This document shows positions 61,509 to 64,000 of a stretch of 64,000 bases of DNA, piece after piece. Position 1 is the first letter of the stretch; each line of letters begins with the position of its first letter. The notes under the pieces are model-generated. The model saw only the letters and a program-made list of their open reading frames with translations, ran no database searches and was not told the origin of the DNA. The DNA is from an uncultured Clostridia bacterium. Lineage in GTDB: Bacteria > Bacillota > Clostridia > TANB77 > CAG-508. The translations under genes and the position numbers were made by a program. The DNA is taken from positions 7,866 through 71,865 of the forward strand of contig CAKPPO010000009.1 in NCBI GenBank assembly GCA_934177725.1. Reading direction: 5' to 3'.

Positions 61509-62312
61509 TTATTTCTTTATATAGTACACATAAGCCGATGCTGAACCATCAGGATTGTTCGCTCTTAACATAATATCAGTCTTGTCTCCAGTAACATTGA
61601 TTTCATAATAAGAGCCTGATTCTGTTTCTATTAAAGCCGGTTCTTCTTTGTTAACTAATATTTTCATAATTGCTGTTCTATATGGTATAGCAAATTTTTC
61701 ATCATCAGTAGCGCCTTCGTAAGAAAACTTCTTATCCGTTACAAACTGGTTACCTTTTGATTCACTCCATATTACTAAACCAACTTCATCATTATCCGGC
61801 TGACTTGCCCATTCTTCCCATGAAACTGTATTTTCTGTTTCTTTGGTTTTCATGGCATCTTCCGTTTCCGCAGTTTCTTCTGTTTCTGCAATTTTCTCCG
61901 TTTCTGCAATCTCTCCAGTAGTTTCATCCACTGTCTCCTTCGATACTTCTTCAGTTGCTTCTTCTACTGGTGTTGTTTCTTCGCTTGGTTGTACATTGTC
62001 AGTTGTTTCCACTTTCTCTTCAGTACTTACAACCTGAGGTTCATTACTTTGTGGCACTTTTTTCTTTTCGGAGTTGTTCATTACTGCAATAATGAATATT
62101 GCAGCAAATAGCACAATTATTACTCCTATAATTCCAAATGCAATGATTTTCCCCTTTGAAGAGTTTTTTTCATTACCTGTTACGTCTGCAGTAACATTAT
62201 TAGTGCCTTCTGCTTTTCCGTCTTCTGCCAAAGTTGCCGTTTTGGTTTCTTCGGCAGTTTCTGCCGGACTTGTGTCAACTACAGTTTCCCGATCTTTAAA
62301 ATCCTTTTCCAT
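61509..62312 (-). CDS. Single-pass membrane protein with E/T-rich low-complexity stalk
   Basis: I do not recognise the family. The 267-residue protein has an acidic cytoplasmic start, one membrane helix (about 55-80, IIAFGIIGVIIVLFAAIFII), a stalk rich in Glu, Thr and Val with short repeats (EKIAETEETAETED) and a C-terminal domain of about 100 residues (WEEWASQPDNDEVGLVIWSE at its start, SASAYVYYIKK at its end). It has an AAGGAG site before ATG 62312. Codons such as ACG, GCG, CCG and one in-frame CGG differ from its neighbours and suggest acquisition. Confidence 0.7.
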   Translation of the reverse strand: MEKDFKDRETVVDTSPAETAEETKTATLAEDGKAEGTNNVTADVTGNEKNSSKGKIIAFGIIGVIIVLFAAIFIIAVMNNSEKKKVPQSNEPQVVSTEEKVETTDNVQPSEETTPVEEATEEVSKETVDETTGEIAETEKIAETEETAETEDAMKTKETENTVSWEEWASQPDNDEVGLVIWSESKGNQFVTDKKFSYEGATDDEKFAIPYRTAIMKILVNKEEPALIETESGSYYEINVTGDKTDIMLRANNPDGSASAYVYYIKK

Positions 62313-62404
62313 ACTTTTTTTCTCCTTATTTAAGTTGAAATGTTTACAATAACTTACATGTAAAAGTATAACATTTTTGTCTAAAAATGTCAATAATTTA
62401 CAAT

Positions 62405-62441
62405 ATAAAACAAGTGATTTAATTAAAATCACTTGTTTTAT
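62405..62441. terminator. Terminator after the surface protein gene
   Basis: ATAAAACAAGTGATTT (62405-62420) and its exact complement (62426-62441) lie 22 bases past the minus-strand stop. Confidence 0.85.
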
Positions 62442-62462
62442 TAATTGTGTCTATTTAGTCTG

Positions 62463-64000
62463 TTATTTTACTAATATTTTCTTTTTAATAAAGATTATTC
62501 CTCCTATTACTAATGTAATACCTACTAATACAATTGCACCTATTGTAATATATCTAGTAGTATCACCAAATGGTGGTAATATTTTTACTACTTCTGCTTT
62601 ATCTGAATCTAATTCTTGTGGTGCCTTTGTAGGATCTTGATTTCCTACTACAGAGTATTCATTTCTTCTACCAACAGTATTACTTGTTTTTACAATTTCT
62701 ACAATGTTACTGTATGTCAAGTCATCAGTAGTATTTTCTGCGGTAATTGTTTGTGTTAATACCAATGGTATTGTTGTACTATCTGCTTCTTTATCATTTA
62801 CCTTTTCTTTATATAAAGTTGGTACTAGTTCTGTTCCTAATCCCTCTGTAATTATTATTGTATTATATTGATCAACACTATCTTTAAGTGAAGAATTTAC
62901 TAGTCCTTGAGCTATTATATCGTCTTTGTTTATTACTTTCCAATTACTATTTTCATCTGCATAGAATTGTAAATTATTTGCTACATAGTCTAAAACTTGG
63001 TCTGCCTTTGTTTTTACTACTGTATTTTTGTCTTTTACTATTCCTGTATAGTAGAAACAATTATCATTATAATCTACTTCTCCTACATTGCTTACTGTAA
63101 TTTGGTATGTAATTTTTATTGTTGCACCATGCATTAACTCTTCATCCATGCTTAATTGTATTAAACCAAACTTGTTTGAATTTTTATTTCTTATATTTGC
63201 AATACTTCCAAATAAATCTTCATCCATAAAGTTTCCTTTATATCCTACTTTATAAGCTTTGTGGTCTCTCCATAATACGTTTTGTGCTGTATTTTGTGCA
63301 TCAAATAGTATTGTTCCATCTGATAAAGTTAGTTTTACATTTGCAACTTCTTTGTTTATTGCCAAATTTGCTTTTGCTCTTTCCTCTAGTCCTAAATTTA
63401 CATTTGTAATTTTGTAAGAATTATCCTTTTTATTTCCGTCTGTTCCTGTTTTATCATATTCTAATTCTACAACCATTACACCTGTTTCTGCTTTCATATT
63501 AGTATTTAACATTAAATCTTTTAGTAATGTATTTCTATCATTTGTTGGGTTATAATCAGCCTTGTTAGAAGCTAAGACTTCTGCAATGTAATTTGTAACA
63601 CCTACATTTGAATAATTAGCTACTTCATTTTTGCGAGAAGCTATATCTTTTGCATCAGAGACATTTGGATTTGCATCTGAAGCTGTTATATCATAAAGAT
63701 ATGTAAATGTTTCATTTTGAGTACATTCATTTTTGTTATAACTTGCTACTTTTCTAACTTCTTGTCCCAAATTTTCTTGTCCTGTAATCCATGTAGATGC
63801 TTTTCTCCATACATATTCATTGCTTTGAGCTATTCCTTCTTGGTATGCTGTTGATTTATAATCTTGACCATTATATGCTTTTTCATTTAGTCCACCTAAA
63901 GAACTTGGTGCTACCGTTTTTATAGTATCTCCATATATGAATCTTACTACATATTTACCTGGCATAAATGATTTGAATACATATGCTCCATCATGTTTTT
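62463..64000 (-). CDS. Large surface protein, C-terminal 512 residues (partial)
   Basis: The frame is open to the right edge, beyond the ATG at 63965, so the start is missing. At the edge KHDGAYVFKSFMPGKYVVRF followed by IYGD resembles the end of a SpaA/Cna-B-type domain (DGxYxFxxxxPGxYxVxF). Later parts include ITYQITVSNVGEVDYNDNCF, a DUF11-like strand pattern, and the protein ends in a membrane helix (YITIGAIVLVGITLVIGGII) followed by KKKILVK. That layout fits a wall or membrane anchored adhesin; I see no clear LPxTG motif before the helix (ILPPFGDTTRY instead). Confidence 0.8.
   Translation of the reverse strand, partial: KHDGAYVFKSFMPGKYVVRFIYGDTIKTVAPSSLGGLNEKAYNGQDYKSTAYQEGIAQSNEYVWRKASTWITGQENLGQEVRKVASYNKNECTQNETFTYLYDITASDANPNVSDAKDIASRKNEVANYSNVGVTNYIAEVLASNKADYNPTNDRNTLLKDLMLNTNMKAETGVMVVELEYDKTGTDGNKKDNSYKITNVNLGLEERAKANLAINKEVANVKLTLSDGTILFDAQNTAQNVLWRDHKAYKVGYKGNFMDEDLFGSIANIRNKNSNKFGLIQLSMDEELMHGATIKITYQITVSNVGEVDYNDNCFYYTGIVKDKNTVVKTKADQVLDYVANNLQFYADENSNWKVINKDDIIAQGLVNSSLKDSVDQYNTIIITEGLGTELVPTLYKEKVNDKEADSTTIPLVLTQTITAENTTDDLTYSNIVEIVKTSNTVGRRNEYSVVGNQDPTKAPQELDSDKAEVVKILPPFGDTTRYITIGAIVLVGITLVIGGIIFIKKKILVK

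Overview
The window comes from a very AT-rich, Gram-positive, spore-forming member of the Bacillota, most likely an uncultured gut Clostridia. The evidence is the clostridial type of rpoB (long acidic tail) and rpoC, a mraZ-rsmH-ftsL-spoVD-murE-mraY-ftsW-murG cluster with a meso-diaminopimelate-type MurE, a SpoIIE-like protein, GdpP-rplI-dnaB and TilS-FtsH neighbourhoods, sortase, and A/T-ending codons. Almost all genes lie on the minus strand. I saw no tRNA, rRNA or CRISPR array.

Positions 1-4700: after the start of a SWIM zinc-finger protein running off the left edge comes the standout locus, a diversity-generating retroelement (DGR). On the minus strand, in transcription order, it has a variable target protein (3048-4464), an Avd-like helical protein (2559-2921), a DGR-type reverse transcriptase (1571-2581) and a template repeat TR (1431-1543). 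The TR and the target's variable repeat VR (3061-3173) align without gaps over 113 bases. They differ at 12 positions, and every one is an adenine in the TR read in coding sense. Two small genes sit beyond the TR: an OB-fold/SSB-like gene with a broken frame (986-1265, minus) and, converging on it, a MutS domain I-like protein (582-989, plus). The target joins a prepilin-like N-terminal anchor to an FGE-sulfatase/C-type-lectin-like domain whose C-terminus is the VR. Its reading frame is also broken once. Both frame breaks lie in short windows that contain an in-frame CGG, a codon I otherwise found only in three foreign-looking genes.

Positions 4700-9800: an ABC-2 exporter pair, threonylcarbamoyl-AMP synthase, and a divergent MYG1-family gene. 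The two divergent promoters share a 20-bp palindrome. Positions 9800-27600: topA, then the division and cell-wall cluster interrupted by a GH3 glycosidase, a GT2 glycosyltransferase and a DUF402 protein; murF and murD are absent. MraZ boxes precede mraZ, followed upstream by sortase and rsmA. Positions 27800-41000: a second class B PBP, an SDR enzyme, a YafQ-DinJ toxin-antitoxin pair, ftsH, tilS, dnaB, rplI, two small membrane proteins, gdpP, and a prepilin-like protein sharing the DGR target's anchor. Positions 41000-50000: rpoC, rpoB with its own strong promoter and long leader, and a Fic protein. Positions 50000-64000: an SPFH/Tim44-like zinc-ribbon pair, a small exporter, exoA, a G5/3D-domain protein, tatD, acpS, a WG-repeat protein, a SpoIIE-like phosphatase, a membrane-anchored low-complexity protein and the C-terminal part of a large surface protein.

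Several repeat families lie between genes: short GC-rich hairpins with GGGGACG/GGGGCG cores, including a perfect 35-bp inverted repeat between ftsW and murG; a ~100-bp multi-hairpin repeat flanking exoA; and a purine-rich repeat array in the mraZ-rsmH gap.
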